Assembly (NCBI GenBank): GCA_045591175.1
Contig: JAZNSI010000062.1
Location: 81,709 to 145,708 of the forward strand
Reading direction: 5' to 3'
Source of the DNA: UBA11524 sp045591175
Lineage (GTDB): Bacteria; Bacillota; Clostridia; Christensenellales; Aristaeellaceae
DNA length: 64,000 nt
Positions 9,039 to 16,989 of this stretch are shown here, piece after piece (position 1 is the stretch's first letter; each line of letters opens with the position of its first letter). The notes beneath the pieces were generated by a model. The model was not told where the DNA came from, did no database searches, and saw nothing but the letters and a program-made list of their open reading frames with translations. A program made the translations under genes and the position numbers.

Positions 9039-9081
9039 AAAGAATCAAACTCTGAGCAGACTCGGAGTTGGATTCTTTTCG
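9039..9081 (+). terminator. bidirectional terminator after the SOD-like gene
   Basis: Long interrupted arms (AAAGAATC and AACTC paired with GAGTT and GATTCTTT) with A and T tracts on either side can terminate in both directions. Confidence 0.7.
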
Positions 9082-9144
9082 TTTCCAAAACACTTAATCA
9101 TGTGTGAGTCAAAGACCGCGGTTCTCTGAATATTGGTCTGACAG

Positions 9145-9187
9145 AGCACCGTCAGGTGTGCAGCCGCATGATATCATCATACCATCC
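9145..9187 (+). repeat. 43-bp dispersed repeat, copy A
   Basis: About 34 of 43 bases match 14336-14378 in the same orientation, sharing AGCACC, AGGTG, AGCCGCATGAT and CATCAT blocks. The two copies bracket the defence operon. It abuts the second TnpV copy. Confidence 0.6.
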
Positions 9188-9411
9188 GACAAATTGAGAC
9201 GCTTACAGAACATGCTGAACGGAGCGTAAAAAATGACCAACATGCAGTACACGATGAAGGGCAACTACCAGTTTCCGAACCTGTCCATACCCCCGCAGTC
9301 CAGTCAACCCCTGAACAAGTACGGAAGGATGAGGGCAAAATATCTGGCGGAACAGAGGCCGATCTTGTACCAGACGATGCTGCTGAACGAGACGTTAACC
9401 AGCCTTCTACA
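9182..9411 (+). repeat. TnpV-region repeat, copy 2
   Basis: Same-orientation counterpart of 5642-5873; similarity starts about 50 bp before the start codon and ends where the reading frame diverges. Confidence 0.75.
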
Positions 9412-9463
9412 ATTGAGTGTCTCAGATGGCAACATGTCCATTACAGAAAACAATAACCATTGA
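9233..9463 (+). pseudogene. tnpV: truncated TnpV copy
   Basis: The first 60 or so residues (GNYQFPNL, QPLNKYGRMRAKYL, a leucine-rich helix) follow the full-length TnpV at 5691, but the rest diverges into an unrelated 15-residue tail, so the conserved C-terminal helix and the AEEILLAELIYN end are missing. The ribosome binding region resembles that of the first copy. It is probably a duplicated and broken gene left by rearrangement at this junction. Whether the short product is made is unknown. Confidence 0.7.
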
Positions 9464-9497
9464 ATTTCTTACAGTATTTATCATGAAACATGATAAG

Positions 9498-9520
9498 GAG
9501 GAGGCAGATTATGCCTCCTC
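9498..9520. terminator. hairpin between convergent TnpV copy and hamB
   Basis: A 9-bp perfect stem (9498-9506 with 9512-9520) lies 14 bp beyond the hamB stop codon. A clear T-run is lacking on both strands, so it may be only a stabilising 3' hairpin. Confidence 0.5.
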
Positions 9521-9533
9521 TAACCTTGATGGT

Positions 9534-11789
9534 TCATATTGCTCGGTCAAGTATCTCCATCTCATAGATACTTAGATATGGGCGGATTTCCTCTCGGTGA
9601 GCAGAAATGATTTCAATGGCTTTATCTTCAGTAATAGCAGCTGTATTCACTTTATGCATTTCAAGAATTAACTGTATTTTCTGTACTGCTGACAAGGGAA
9701 TACCGTATTCCAATAAGATTCTAAGGCTTGTTTGTACGAATTCGTTTTCAATCATTTCTGCAACATAAGAATAATCACCAGAAGGCAAACCCAATATCTG
9801 CGTCGCATATTTCTGTAACGAATCAACAACATTAATCCATTTCGGAGCTCTATATTGTAGCCAATTCTTTTGCAAGGCAAATATTCGCTCAATAATGCTG
9901 TCAACTCGTTCTTGCATCTCCTCAGGGAATTTCCGAAACATCTCATCAACAGAAGAGAAAGAAACCTTTTTGTTTTCGGCCAACTCTTTGGCCCTATATT
10001 CAATATCTTTTTCAATCATTTGATTTATGCTTGTGCGAAAACAGTTGCCAACAAGCTTGTTTACAACCCAACCTTGGGGACCGAATGATTTTCGTTCTTC
10101 TTCTGTTGATAGTGCATTCCAGCAGAGACCAATGACATATTGAAGACGGCCATATAGCTTCCCATCAATACTGCTCCAGATAATCATTTCCCTTCGTGTT
10201 GGGACAGCCAGATCATCAATTAGCTTTTTCAAAATCGCTTCTTGGCCTTCAATGGATACACCGTTTCGGATAAGTATTTCCTGTAAAACAGGATCCTTAT
10301 CCCGGAATTCTTTATAGCGCTTGATGTTATCACCAATATCTCTAACTTCACCTTCTTCTAAATTGACGAGAACTTCTGTGGAAATTGGGTTTTGTTCATA
10401 AAAGGGAAAATCTACATGCGTCTTTTCAGTTTGAGGCGGCTTGTGTAGATTAATCACCTTCCCAACATAATGTTCCATCAAGCGGCCTGCGCGTCCTTTA
10501 ATGTTTGAATAGTCAAAGAAATCAATGGGGCGACGGCCTATCTTATTATCATATAGAACTACGTTCTTGGCGCTTGTATTGACGCCTTCAATTATTGTAT
10601 TTGTACAGAATAGATACTTAAGTCTCTTTTGATTGAAATAGGTTATCGTTGATGACGTAATATGTTTAGGCATCGCACCATCATGAACAGCTATTTCATA
10701 TTGCAAGCATTGTGTCAGCGACCATCTGTATGAAAGATTATCATTAATCCATTCTACCAGAGGAAGATCCGCAACAGGCTTCTTTCCCTTGTTAATCAGA
10801 TGTTTGCAGTACAAAAAGGCCAGTTTTCTGGCAGATGATGGAGATGAACAATAGATTAGAGTTTGCTCTTTCAAGGCATCAAGAATGGCGAATAGGTCTT
10901 CTTCCTCAACTTTTCCACCTCTCTTGCGATGTATTTCTTTATAGCAATCATCGCTCTCTGCAATAACCATTGAAAAATCAGTTTGATAAAAGACTGCATT
11001 ATACTTTTCGACAAATCCAGTAGGAATCGAATCAACATTAGGCCCAAGCATATAAAACCTACAATCAGGATTCTTCATTAATCTGATAAATGCCGTATTG
11101 AGTATACTACTTCGATTATCTCGCCTGGCACTACTTAGTTTATAAAACTCATCTATAACAAGCAGCTGAATCGGAGGCATATTAGGGTATTCCAATACTC
11201 TTTCTGCCGTTAACAGAAAAATATTACCTTTTTCAAGGGAAAACTCTTGCGTTGTTTTAACAATTATCTTGTAGTAATCCGAGTATTTCTTGAGTTTGCG
11301 TCGTGTTTCATCCAGCAAAGCAAGGGTAGGTTGTATAATAACGATATTCCTATATTCTCTGCTCGCAACGATCTCTTCTATCAGCATGCTTTTACCAAAG
11401 CTCGTCGGAGCACTCACGATAACATTTACATGCTGTTTAATCAGCGTATCTATGCTTTTCTGCTCAGCATGGAAATACCTGTTTTCCAGATTGTCTGATT
11501 TGTGAAATGCTATGCGTATTTCTTCACCCAGATCATATACAGGCAAATTAAGTCCCTGTATATATGGGTAAAAACCCGCTGCGGATAGCAAATCTGTAAA
11601 AACGGCCTTATAACTTTGCGATATATTTTCCCAATTGTCCAAAACACGCACAAGAAGATCTCTCGCTTGAGTTTTTGTTGGAGCATCGCTTACATTTAGC
11701 CCCCTGCTTATCTCAAGAGATAGATTGAAGCATTCTTCGTCTGTCATTTTTTCGTGGTTCTGTAGTTTATCAAGTGTACTACTATCCAT
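9534..11789 (-). CDS. hamB: HamB-like SF2 helicase of a Hachiman defence system
   Basis: The 751-residue protein is a superfamily 2 helicase. It has SAPTSFGKS (motif I, near residue 125), an LLVIDEFY DEAD-type box, LGPN as motif III, and EGVNTSAKN and KGRAGRL as motifs V and VI in the second RecA domain. The C-terminal 250 residues are helical and unassigned. HamB is the ATP-driven half of Hachiman and is known to act with HamA to sense damaged or aberrant DNA. Identification rests on the adjacent HamA gene: the ribosome binding site TAGGAGG overlaps the hamA stop, leaving 8 nt between the genes. The region is visibly AT-richer than the chromosome, which suggests transfer. Confidence 0.85.
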   Translation of the reverse strand: MDSSTLDKLQNHEKMTDEECFNLSLEISRGLNVSDAPTKTQARDLLVRVLDNWENISQSYKAVFTDLLSAAGFYPYIQGLNLPVYDLGEEIRIAFHKSDNLENRYFHAEQKSIDTLIKQHVNVIVSAPTSFGKSMLIEEIVASREYRNIVIIQPTLALLDETRRKLKKYSDYYKIIVKTTQEFSLEKGNIFLLTAERVLEYPNMPPIQLLVIDEFYKLSSARRDNRSSILNTAFIRLMKNPDCRFYMLGPNVDSIPTGFVEKYNAVFYQTDFSMVIAESDDCYKEIHRKRGGKVEEEDLFAILDALKEQTLIYCSSPSSARKLAFLYCKHLINKGKKPVADLPLVEWINDNLSYRWSLTQCLQYEIAVHDGAMPKHITSSTITYFNQKRLKYLFCTNTIIEGVNTSAKNVVLYDNKIGRRPIDFFDYSNIKGRAGRLMEHYVGKVINLHKPPQTEKTHVDFPFYEQNPISTEVLVNLEEGEVRDIGDNIKRYKEFRDKDPVLQEILIRNGVSIEGQEAILKKLIDDLAVPTRREMIIWSSIDGKLYGRLQYVIGLCWNALSTEEERKSFGPQGWVVNKLVGNCFRTSINQMIEKDIEYRAKELAENKKVSFSSVDEMFRKFPEEMQERVDSIIERIFALQKNWLQYRAPKWINVVDSLQKYATQILGLPSGDYSYVAEMIENEFVQTSLRILLEYGIPLSAVQKIQLILEMHKVNTAAITEDKAIEIISAHREEIRPYLSIYEMEILDRAI

Positions 11790-11797
11790 AGTGCCTC

Positions 11798-12739
11798 CTA
11801 AATGCTCTGCATATTACATATTCTTGTTAGCATCGCAGAAACAATTCTTTTTTTACACTCCACCGGAAGAAGAATTAGTAATGTCTGTACGCGATCTTTA
11901 TGAACGAAAGTATTCTTCTTATCAAAGTATGCTTTCATAGCCGTGACATGCTCAAATATGAGTGCATCCACGTTTGCTTTCTTGTTGACCGCATCTATCA
12001 CATCTGCAGCAATACTATCTTCATACACACATAACAGAGGAACCACGGCCATATTGAGTTTTTCTTCCAATCGTGAAGCATTACTGAGCTTCTCAATCCA
12101 ATCGACTCTCTCTGGACTCTTATTTGATAACGCGCGATTGATAATCACAAACTGTTCATTCAAGTAATCATGCTTGAAATGTGTATTAAGATCTTCAATT
12201 AGCGCTTCGATTCCGCGTTTGCCGTTATTATAGAATTTGGTTTCACCCAGCCACAACTTGCCATCCTTGGAAACATGTACCGAATCGAATCCATGTGCTT
12301 CATGCGCATATGAATCTTTGAAATATATTTTCGATATGAGTGGTATTGTGTTATGCACTGCACGCAATAGAAAGTGGAGAATAAGTTCGCTAAATATCCC
12401 TTTTGACTCATATATGTTAAGTATTTCTGGATCCCATTGATCGTAAGGAATGTCATTATCAATATATTTTCTTATTTCAGAAATCTTTTTGACTTTAATC
12501 ACACTCCGCGCTGTTTCTCTCAAATATGGAACCAAATCTATGCTATCTGTTGGTGCCGGCTCATCTCCCATAGCATATTCGGGAAGATAACGCATAACAG
12601 CGTCAACGAATTCCTTTTCCATATATGAATAGTTCCCATCATCATTTAGATCATGGTTAAGCAAGATTCCCTCGAGATCCTCCTCCGTGATTTTCAAAAC
12701 AACGACTTTGTGCTTATCAAAGTGGTTATGTATGTCCAT
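11798..12739 (-). CDS. hamA: HamA-like DUF1837 nuclease of a Hachiman defence system
   Basis: The 313-residue protein shows the DUF1837 core: a glutamate in the GIFSELILHFLL helix (E118), an LISKIYFKDS strand, HGFDSVHV (D152), and LWLGETKFY (E166 and K168). Together these form a PD-(D/E)xK-type active site as in characterised HamA effectors, which degrade DNA once released by HamB. The first 90 residues are less conserved and acidic. A GGAGGAG site precedes the ATG. It is third in a four-gene unit, 21 nt after the HEPN-like gene. All catalytic residues appear intact, so the system looks functional. Confidence 0.85.
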   Translation of the reverse strand: MDIHNHFDKHKVVVLKITEEDLEGILLNHDLNDDGNYSYMEKEFVDAVMRYLPEYAMGDEPAPTDSIDLVPYLRETARSVIKVKKISEIRKYIDNDIPYDQWDPEILNIYESKGIFSELILHFLLRAVHNTIPLISKIYFKDSYAHEAHGFDSVHVSKDGKLWLGETKFYNNGKRGIEALIEDLNTHFKHDYLNEQFVIINRALSNKSPERVDWIEKLSNASRLEEKLNMAVVPLLCVYEDSIAADVIDAVNKKANVDALIFEHVTAMKAYFDKKNTFVHKDRVQTLLILLPVECKKRIVSAMLTRICNMQSI

Positions 12740-12760
12740 GTTTCTCCTCCAATCATCGCG

Positions 12761-13825
12761 TCAACCACAGGACGCCGCAATTGCAGAAACAGCCTGCGTA
12801 GTTACTGCAACAGTTTGGGCAAGGTATTCTTTGGAGATCGTTAAATAGTCTCCTTCTGTCGCCCCGAACAAATTGAACTGATCTATGTACATTTTATCGG
12901 CAACACCATTGTGATGTATATGAACATTGCGACGGCCTATCATTTCTTGCAATGCTGGATATATATCATTCACACCGGTCCCAAATACTCCGTTAAAGCT
13001 GTCATGTATTATCTTCAGCAAATCTTTTACATAACACTTTTTCAAAGAAGATTCAATATGATTTTTCTTGAATGTATTATAATCATTGCAGGCGGCCATG
13101 TCATATGTTTTTATATTGGCATTATCAAAACGCAGCAGCCACTTAAAGAACGCTTGATCCATACAGAAACTAACCATATCAAAAATGCAACTATCAAAAT
13201 AGGCCATAATCTGGATAAAGTTTTGCTTATATACATTGATTGGATTCTGATAATCGAACAAATCCAAAGATTTGATTGCGGTACGCATATTATCCACTTC
13301 AGCAGATAATCCGTTTCTTTTTCTTCTGTTTATTTCCTCCAGCGCGATATCAACTAATCTGCGAATTCGATTGGGATTATCATATAAAGCATGATAATCT
13401 TCTCCTCCAGTAAGGTCTCCCTTCGTTATGCACATAGCTTCTATTTGTAACTTCGCATTCTCAAATAGTGTTTCAGCATCTCTTTCTCCTTTGCCAATCA
13501 ATGTAAGTAGATAAAAGATTATGTCGCCTTCTGGTGTTGGATCTTCACCCGAAGGCTCATCAGTTTGCTTATCCACAATATTTAGCGCTTGCATCTCGAT
13601 AGACAGACAATCCAGATACGCCGAAAATTCACCTTTGATGACAGCATTATTATCACAGAGATTCTTGATCATTGAGCATGTAGAAAAGGTCGGGGAGGCC
13701 AGCTCAAGATTTCCGGTCATTCGAAGCAATGCAATGAAAATCTCTTCAAGATACTGAACATGATCTTTTACATACGATACATCATTAAGGTATTTATCTT
13801 GGATATCCTGCAAATTACGTGTCAT
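12761..13825 (-). CDS. HEPN-like protein in the Hachiman operon, function unknown
   Basis: The 354-residue protein is mostly helical and I do not recognise a named family. Near the C terminus (residues 294-312) it has EMIGRRNVHIHHNG followed by a VADKMYID stretch. This looks like the R-x4-6-H motif and trailing residues of HEPN domains, many of which are RNases in defence and toxin systems. Candidate residues are R298/R299 and H304. It is encoded 2 nt after the XRE regulator, and its ribosome binding site (GAGGTG) lies inside that gene's 3' end. It is therefore cotranscribed with hamAB. It could be an extra effector, a sensor or an adaptor; HEPN assignment by eye is moderate. Confidence 0.6.
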   Translation of the reverse strand: MTRNLQDIQDKYLNDVSYVKDHVQYLEEIFIALLRMTGNLELASPTFSTCSMIKNLCDNNAVIKGEFSAYLDCLSIEMQALNIVDKQTDEPSGEDPTPEGDIIFYLLTLIGKGERDAETLFENAKLQIEAMCITKGDLTGGEDYHALYDNPNRIRRLVDIALEEINRRKRNGLSAEVDNMRTAIKSLDLFDYQNPINVYKQNFIQIMAYFDSCIFDMVSFCMDQAFFKWLLRFDNANIKTYDMAACNDYNTFKKNHIESSLKKCYVKDLLKIIHDSFNGVFGTGVNDIYPALQEMIGRRNVHIHHNGVADKMYIDQFNLFGATEGDYLTISKEYLAQTVAVTTQAVSAIAASCG

Positions 13826-13827
13826 AG

Positions 13828-14049
13828 CTACACCTCATTCTTTATTCTATCAGGCACGAACTCCATAATCTCTCCAATATTGACTTCCAGTGTCGTACAT
13901 ATCCTATATAGCACGGAAAGCGTTACCTCTTCATCTCTACGCAGACGAGTCATGGTGTTAGGAGCAATACCGGATGCCTTTCGCAAATCAGCTATACTCA
14001 TTTTCTTATCAACAAGTATTTTCCACAGTCGGTTATAAGAAATTGACAT
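13828..14049 (-). CDS. XRE/Cro-family regulator heading the defence operon
   Basis: This 73-residue protein is nearly all helix-turn-helix: MSIADLRKASGIAPNTMTRL provides helices 2 and 3, followed by an RRDEEVTLSVLYRICTTL segment and an acidic tail. It resembles short Cro-like autoregulators of restriction and defence systems. The start at 14049 follows TTGGAGG; a longer in-frame start would add 15 residues without a ribosome binding site. As first gene of the XRE-HEPN-HamA-HamB unit, with an inverted repeat overlapping the promoter, it is a good candidate autoregulator. Confidence 0.82.
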   Translation of the reverse strand: MSISYNRLWKILVDKKMSIADLRKASGIAPNTMTRLRRDEEVTLSVLYRICTTLEVNIGEIMEFVPDRIKNEV

Positions 14050-14083
14050 AAACTTTAACCTCCAACATATAGACGTCACCTCA

Positions 14084-14112
14084 ATTATACACATAAAGCT
14101 TTACTTGGGCAA
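14084..14112 (-). promoter_or_regulatory. promoter of the defence operon
   Basis: On the minus strand, TTGCCC (14112-14107) and a perfect TATAAT (14089-14084) are 17 bp apart, about 35 bp upstream of the XRE start codon. Confidence 0.65.
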
Positions 14113-14146
14113 GAAGATTTCGCATTTGTATGCGAAGTCCTCTTGC
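14109..14146. promoter_or_regulatory. inverted repeat overlapping the defence promoter
   Basis: Two 17-bp arms (14109-14125 and 14130-14146) separated by 4 bp match at 15 of 17 positions and overlap the -35 box. No T-run follows, so an operator is more likely than a terminator. The XRE protein encoded next to it is the obvious candidate ligand. Confidence 0.6.
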
Positions 14147-14335
14147 TTCGATGCAGTATTCCTCAACATATAGACGCTGCTGCCCTCGATTGACTTGCAT
14201 TGATTTTTGCGGCACATTCAATTTTACCGTGCAAGCTGTCATCATTTTGCCACCGATCTTCCACTCGCTTTTTGTTCAAATACATTAGTGAATGATTCCA
14301 TATTATTTACCTGCTCAAGATAATGTTGTTACATT

Positions 14336-14378
14336 AGCACCTTTAGGTGCGTAGCCGCATGATCGCATCATGCGTTCC
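14336..14378 (+). repeat. 43-bp dispersed repeat, copy B
   Basis: Counterpart of 9145-9187. This copy has a perfect 8-bp hairpin (14356-14363 with 14367-14374), followed by G-runs. Confidence 0.6.
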
Positions 14379-14633
14379 GGGGGGATTGGGGGGCTGCTCC
14401 ACCAACAAGCGTTTTGCATTATGGATAGCCATATGCATCGCTTGCCAGTTTGTTCCGCGCATTTGATGTGAGCATTTTACAGCCATAAGGAAGGTATTCT
14501 TATTTGAGCTGTCTCTATTGAACGAATCAATGACGGCAGCTGTACAAAAGGCTATGTGAAAACAGCTGCAGCTTTTCTGTTATGAGAATGAGTGCGGGAA
14601 CTACTTGTTGAAATAGTCCTCACAAGTACCAAG

Positions 14634-14662
14634 TTGAAGGTTTTGCGGGATAATGCTATAAT
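14634..14662 (+). promoter_or_regulatory. promoter of the interrupted gene and metalloprotease
   Basis: TTGAAG at 14634-14639 and TATAAT at 14657-14662 are spaced by 17 bp, followed by AAAGGAGAG and ATG at 14691. Confidence 0.7.
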
Positions 14663-14690
14663 ATTATTTGATAAGAAAGGAGAGTCCTTT

Positions 14691-15365
14691 ATGGAGAGGC
14701 AGTTCACCATCCGTCAAAGAACACAATTTGATGAAGAACGGGCACGCAGAATGCTGGCATATGTCTATCCTCAATAATATGATGATGCGCTTCTTTCTGA
14801 TGCACCGGATATTGTCTGTGAAAAGCATAGCGTCGGTATTGAGGTTACGTCCGGGCTCAGAGAGGACATCCTGCAGAGCCTGTCCCGCGCCGCCAGCATT
14901 ACCGGTAAGACAGATGACGAATTGACAAAAATTGATAAAGTTAATATTCAGAAGGATAGAGTACTGTCCTTCCATACAAATAGCGGCGTGAATATTGCTG
15001 GAACATGGGCAACTTGGGGCAGCACGTTTGCTCATGAGACGATTCTGAAGAAGAAATGTCAAAAACTGAACAGCCCGCATTTTCGAGTTTTTGATCATAA
15101 TGAGCTCTTCATTTTTGCTTGGCTGATTGATCAAGATGAACTGAATGAAGCGATTGAATACATCGCTGGTGGAAAATGGTTCGCAAAAAATGCGGGATAC
15201 GTATTTGATACGATCTATATTTTCGATGACAAGGTACTGACTGAGGTAGTTGTGGACGGCATACAGATTATCAGTCATGTAATACCAGCAACAATCATGC
15301 GTCGCATTTCGGAGGAGTCCTATAACCAGGTATTTGGTTGTGACAAGGATGATGTTCGGAGGTAA
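14691..15365 (+). pseudogene. nonsense-interrupted gene, possible nuclease-like protein
   Basis: A good promoter and AAAGGAG site lead into MERQFTIRQRTQFDEE. After 28 codons an in-frame TAA at 14775-14777 interrupts the frame, which then continues without another stop to 15365. Read through, the product would be 224 residues. Just after the stop it has a DAPDIVCE segment and then GIEVTSG, a pattern seen in restriction-endonuclease-like folds, but I cannot assign a family. A start at 14922 could give a 147-residue C-terminal product. It ends 2 bp before the metalloprotease gene, so the two formed an operon. Either a recent nonsense mutation or a sequencing error explains the stop; recoding is possible but unsupported. 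Confidence 0.65.
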
Positions 15366-15367
15366 GG

Positions 15368-16306
15368 ATGAGAGTAGAATTCAGAGCGACGAACCTATTC
15401 GATACGATTCCAGTAAATGAACAAATAAGGGCACGCTACGAAACGGTTATTATGTCTTTCATCGATCAAGTTGGTCAAAGCATCGATGTGTCCAAGCTTG
15501 CAGCTATCATCATTCCGGAGAATTTTGTTTCAGAAGTTATATCGTTTCAGGAATCTATCGGCGAGAAACCATCTGTTACAAAGAATGAACATGCAGAAGC
15601 ATTAGGCAAGATGCTTTATGATAGAAAACAAGATGCCTACTATATTTTCCTTGATAGTTGTATTGCGCAATATATTATGAGTGATGATCTCATAACAGTC
15701 TTCTCACAAGGGGATAATCAAGATACTTATTTGAACAGGCGAAAGTCTGCACTGAATATGCTCGCGCATGAAATGACGCACATCAGTTTTTACGAACGTA
15801 TTTGGGGAAATGGCGAAGTACGGACAAAATCTATTCTAAGATATCTTTCTGCCATTTTAGTTGATGAATATTGCGCGTGTAGGGTTGCCAATTCTCTTGT
15901 AATTGATCCTTTGAGCATTTCAAATCAAACGCAAATCTGTGAATTGGAAAAGCTGATTGCGTGTGAACGTGACAGATACAAAGATCAACAAACTAATGTC
16001 AACCAGTTCATGGGCATTCTCTTCCAGCATGCCGAGCTGATAGTAAAGTATATGGCCTACTATATTGGTGCTCAGCATGGGCAAAAACAGCAGAATGTGA
16101 ACTATACAGAGGGGTACATAACAAAAGTGGCACCTATGTTTTCCAGAAGGTTGCATCGCCTATTTGATAATGTAGAAAGCGGAAAATCACCTGATTTGGT
16201 GTCAGTTTCAGATTTAATCATTCAATACTTCGATATTATGGGCATTAAGGTCGTTGAGTATCAATCCGGCCTTGCGGTAGGGATTAAGGACAAGAGAAGT
16301 ATATAA
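15368..16306 (+). CDS. HExxH zincin-type metalloprotease-like protein
   Basis: The 312-residue protein has an unambiguous zinc-protease motif, HEMTH (residues 134-138) in MLAHEMTHISFYERIW. A DEYCACR segment (E167) about 30 residues later could give the third ligand, as in gluzincin-like folds. There is no signal peptide or membrane segment, so it would act in the cytoplasm. A GGAGG site lies over the upstream stop codon, and the gap is 2 bp, so it is translationally tied to the interrupted gene. I do not recognise the family. Its place beside a Hachiman operon hints at a defence or toxin role, which is inference. Confidence 0.7.
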   Translation: MRVEFRATNLFDTIPVNEQIRARYETVIMSFIDQVGQSIDVSKLAAIIIPENFVSEVISFQESIGEKPSVTKNEHAEALGKMLYDRKQDAYYIFLDSCIAQYIMSDDLITVFSQGDNQDTYLNRRKSALNMLAHEMTHISFYERIWGNGEVRTKSILRYLSAILVDEYCACRVANSLVIDPLSISNQTQICELEKLIACERDRYKDQQTNVNQFMGILFQHAELIVKYMAYYIGAQHGQKQQNVNYTEGYITKVAPMFSRRLHRLFDNVESGKSPDLVSVSDLIIQYFDIMGIKVVEYQSGLAVGIKDKRSI

Positions 16307-16344
16307 GTGCGGATATGAAATTACTTACGGCTACTCTGTTATTG

Positions 16345-16375
16345 GAGCGCAGGCCTTCTGGCTGGCGCTCTTTTC
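16345..16375 (+). terminator. terminator after the metalloprotease gene
   Basis: GAGCGC (16345-16350) pairs with GCGCTC (16365-16370), with further pairing inside the loop, and is followed by TTTT. Confidence 0.7.
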
Positions 16376-16464
16376 TGTTTAGTTGATTTTTGTTATAATT
16401 TTTTACCAAACCATAATTCCGCCTTTCCCAATCGTCAGTATGAGTGTAAGGAGGTGAGCAGCAG

Positions 16465-16989
16465 ATGGAAACTGTCAAGGGCCCGGACAGAAACCACAAC
16501 GAGCTATTGATCAGTCTGGTCGATCAATACCAAAGCTCTTTGCTGCGCCTGTGCTTCATCTATCTGCACGATAAAGCATTGGCTGAAGACGCTATTCAGG
16601 AAACGTTCCTGAAGGCACACAAATCCTTATCCTCATTTCGTGGAGACAGCAGCGCAAAAACATGGCTGACGCGGATCGCCATGAACACTTGCCGCGATAT
16701 GCGCCGTGCCGGGTGGTTCCGTTACATGGATCGGCGCGTAACGCCGGAGGATCTGCCGCCGGTTCCAGTACATCCGTTTGACGATAGCGATGCTGATGCA
16801 CTCGCCCAAGCAATCATCAAACTGCCGGTCAAGCAAAAGGAAGTCATCCTGCTGTACTACTATCACGATATGACGATGAGGGAAATAGCTGATACGCTTG
16901 GGATCAATGTATCAAGCGTATCGGGACGATTGAAGCATGCGCATACCAAACTGCGCAATCTGCTGGAAAAGGAGGATGCTTATGAATGA
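16465..16989 (+). CDS. ECF-type RNA polymerase sigma factor
   Basis: The 174-residue protein has sigma region 2 (LAEDAIQETFLKAHKSLSSFRG with the -10-binding helix and TWLTRIAMNTCRD) and region 4 (LPVKQKEVILLYYYHDMTMREIADTLGI, then SSVSGRLKHAHTKL), and lacks regions 1 and 3, as in ECF sigma factors. AAGGAGGTGA precedes the ATG, and a TATAAT box lies at 16394-16399. The next gene overlaps by 8 bp and encodes a membrane protein, the usual arrangement for a sigma/anti-sigma pair. The signal is likely extracytoplasmic stress; targets are unknown. Confidence 0.88.
   Translation: METVKGPDRNHNELLISLVDQYQSSLLRLCFIYLHDKALAEDAIQETFLKAHKSLSSFRGDSSAKTWLTRIAMNTCRDMRRAGWFRYMDRRVTPEDLPPVPVHPFDDSDADALAQAIIKLPVKQKEVILLYYYHDMTMREIADTLGINVSSVSGRLKHAHTKLRNLLEKEDAYE

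Larger units (their letters stand above)
14113..14690. other. intergenic region between divergent defence operon and protease module
   Basis: About 640 bp separate the XRE start codon from the next gene at 14691; I see no convincing gene in it. It holds the defence promoter and inverted repeat, a second copy of a 13-bp motif (14063-14075 and 14164-14176), the 43-bp repeat with its 8-bp perfect hairpin (14356-14374), two G-runs just after it, and the promoter for the downstream module. A 54-codon minus-strand frame near 14087-14250 has only a poor ribosome binding site; I do not call it. Confidence 0.55.

Noticed and set aside
14087..14250. 54-codon minus-strand frame upstream of the XRE gene
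   Set aside because: It overlaps the promoter and inverted repeat of the defence operon and has a poor ribosome binding site; possibly a degraded gene tail but not supportable.
14356..14400. Hairpin followed by G-runs as an origin of transfer
   Set aside because: The look is suggestive, but no relaxase gene or known nic sequence is present; kept only as part of the 43-bp repeat.
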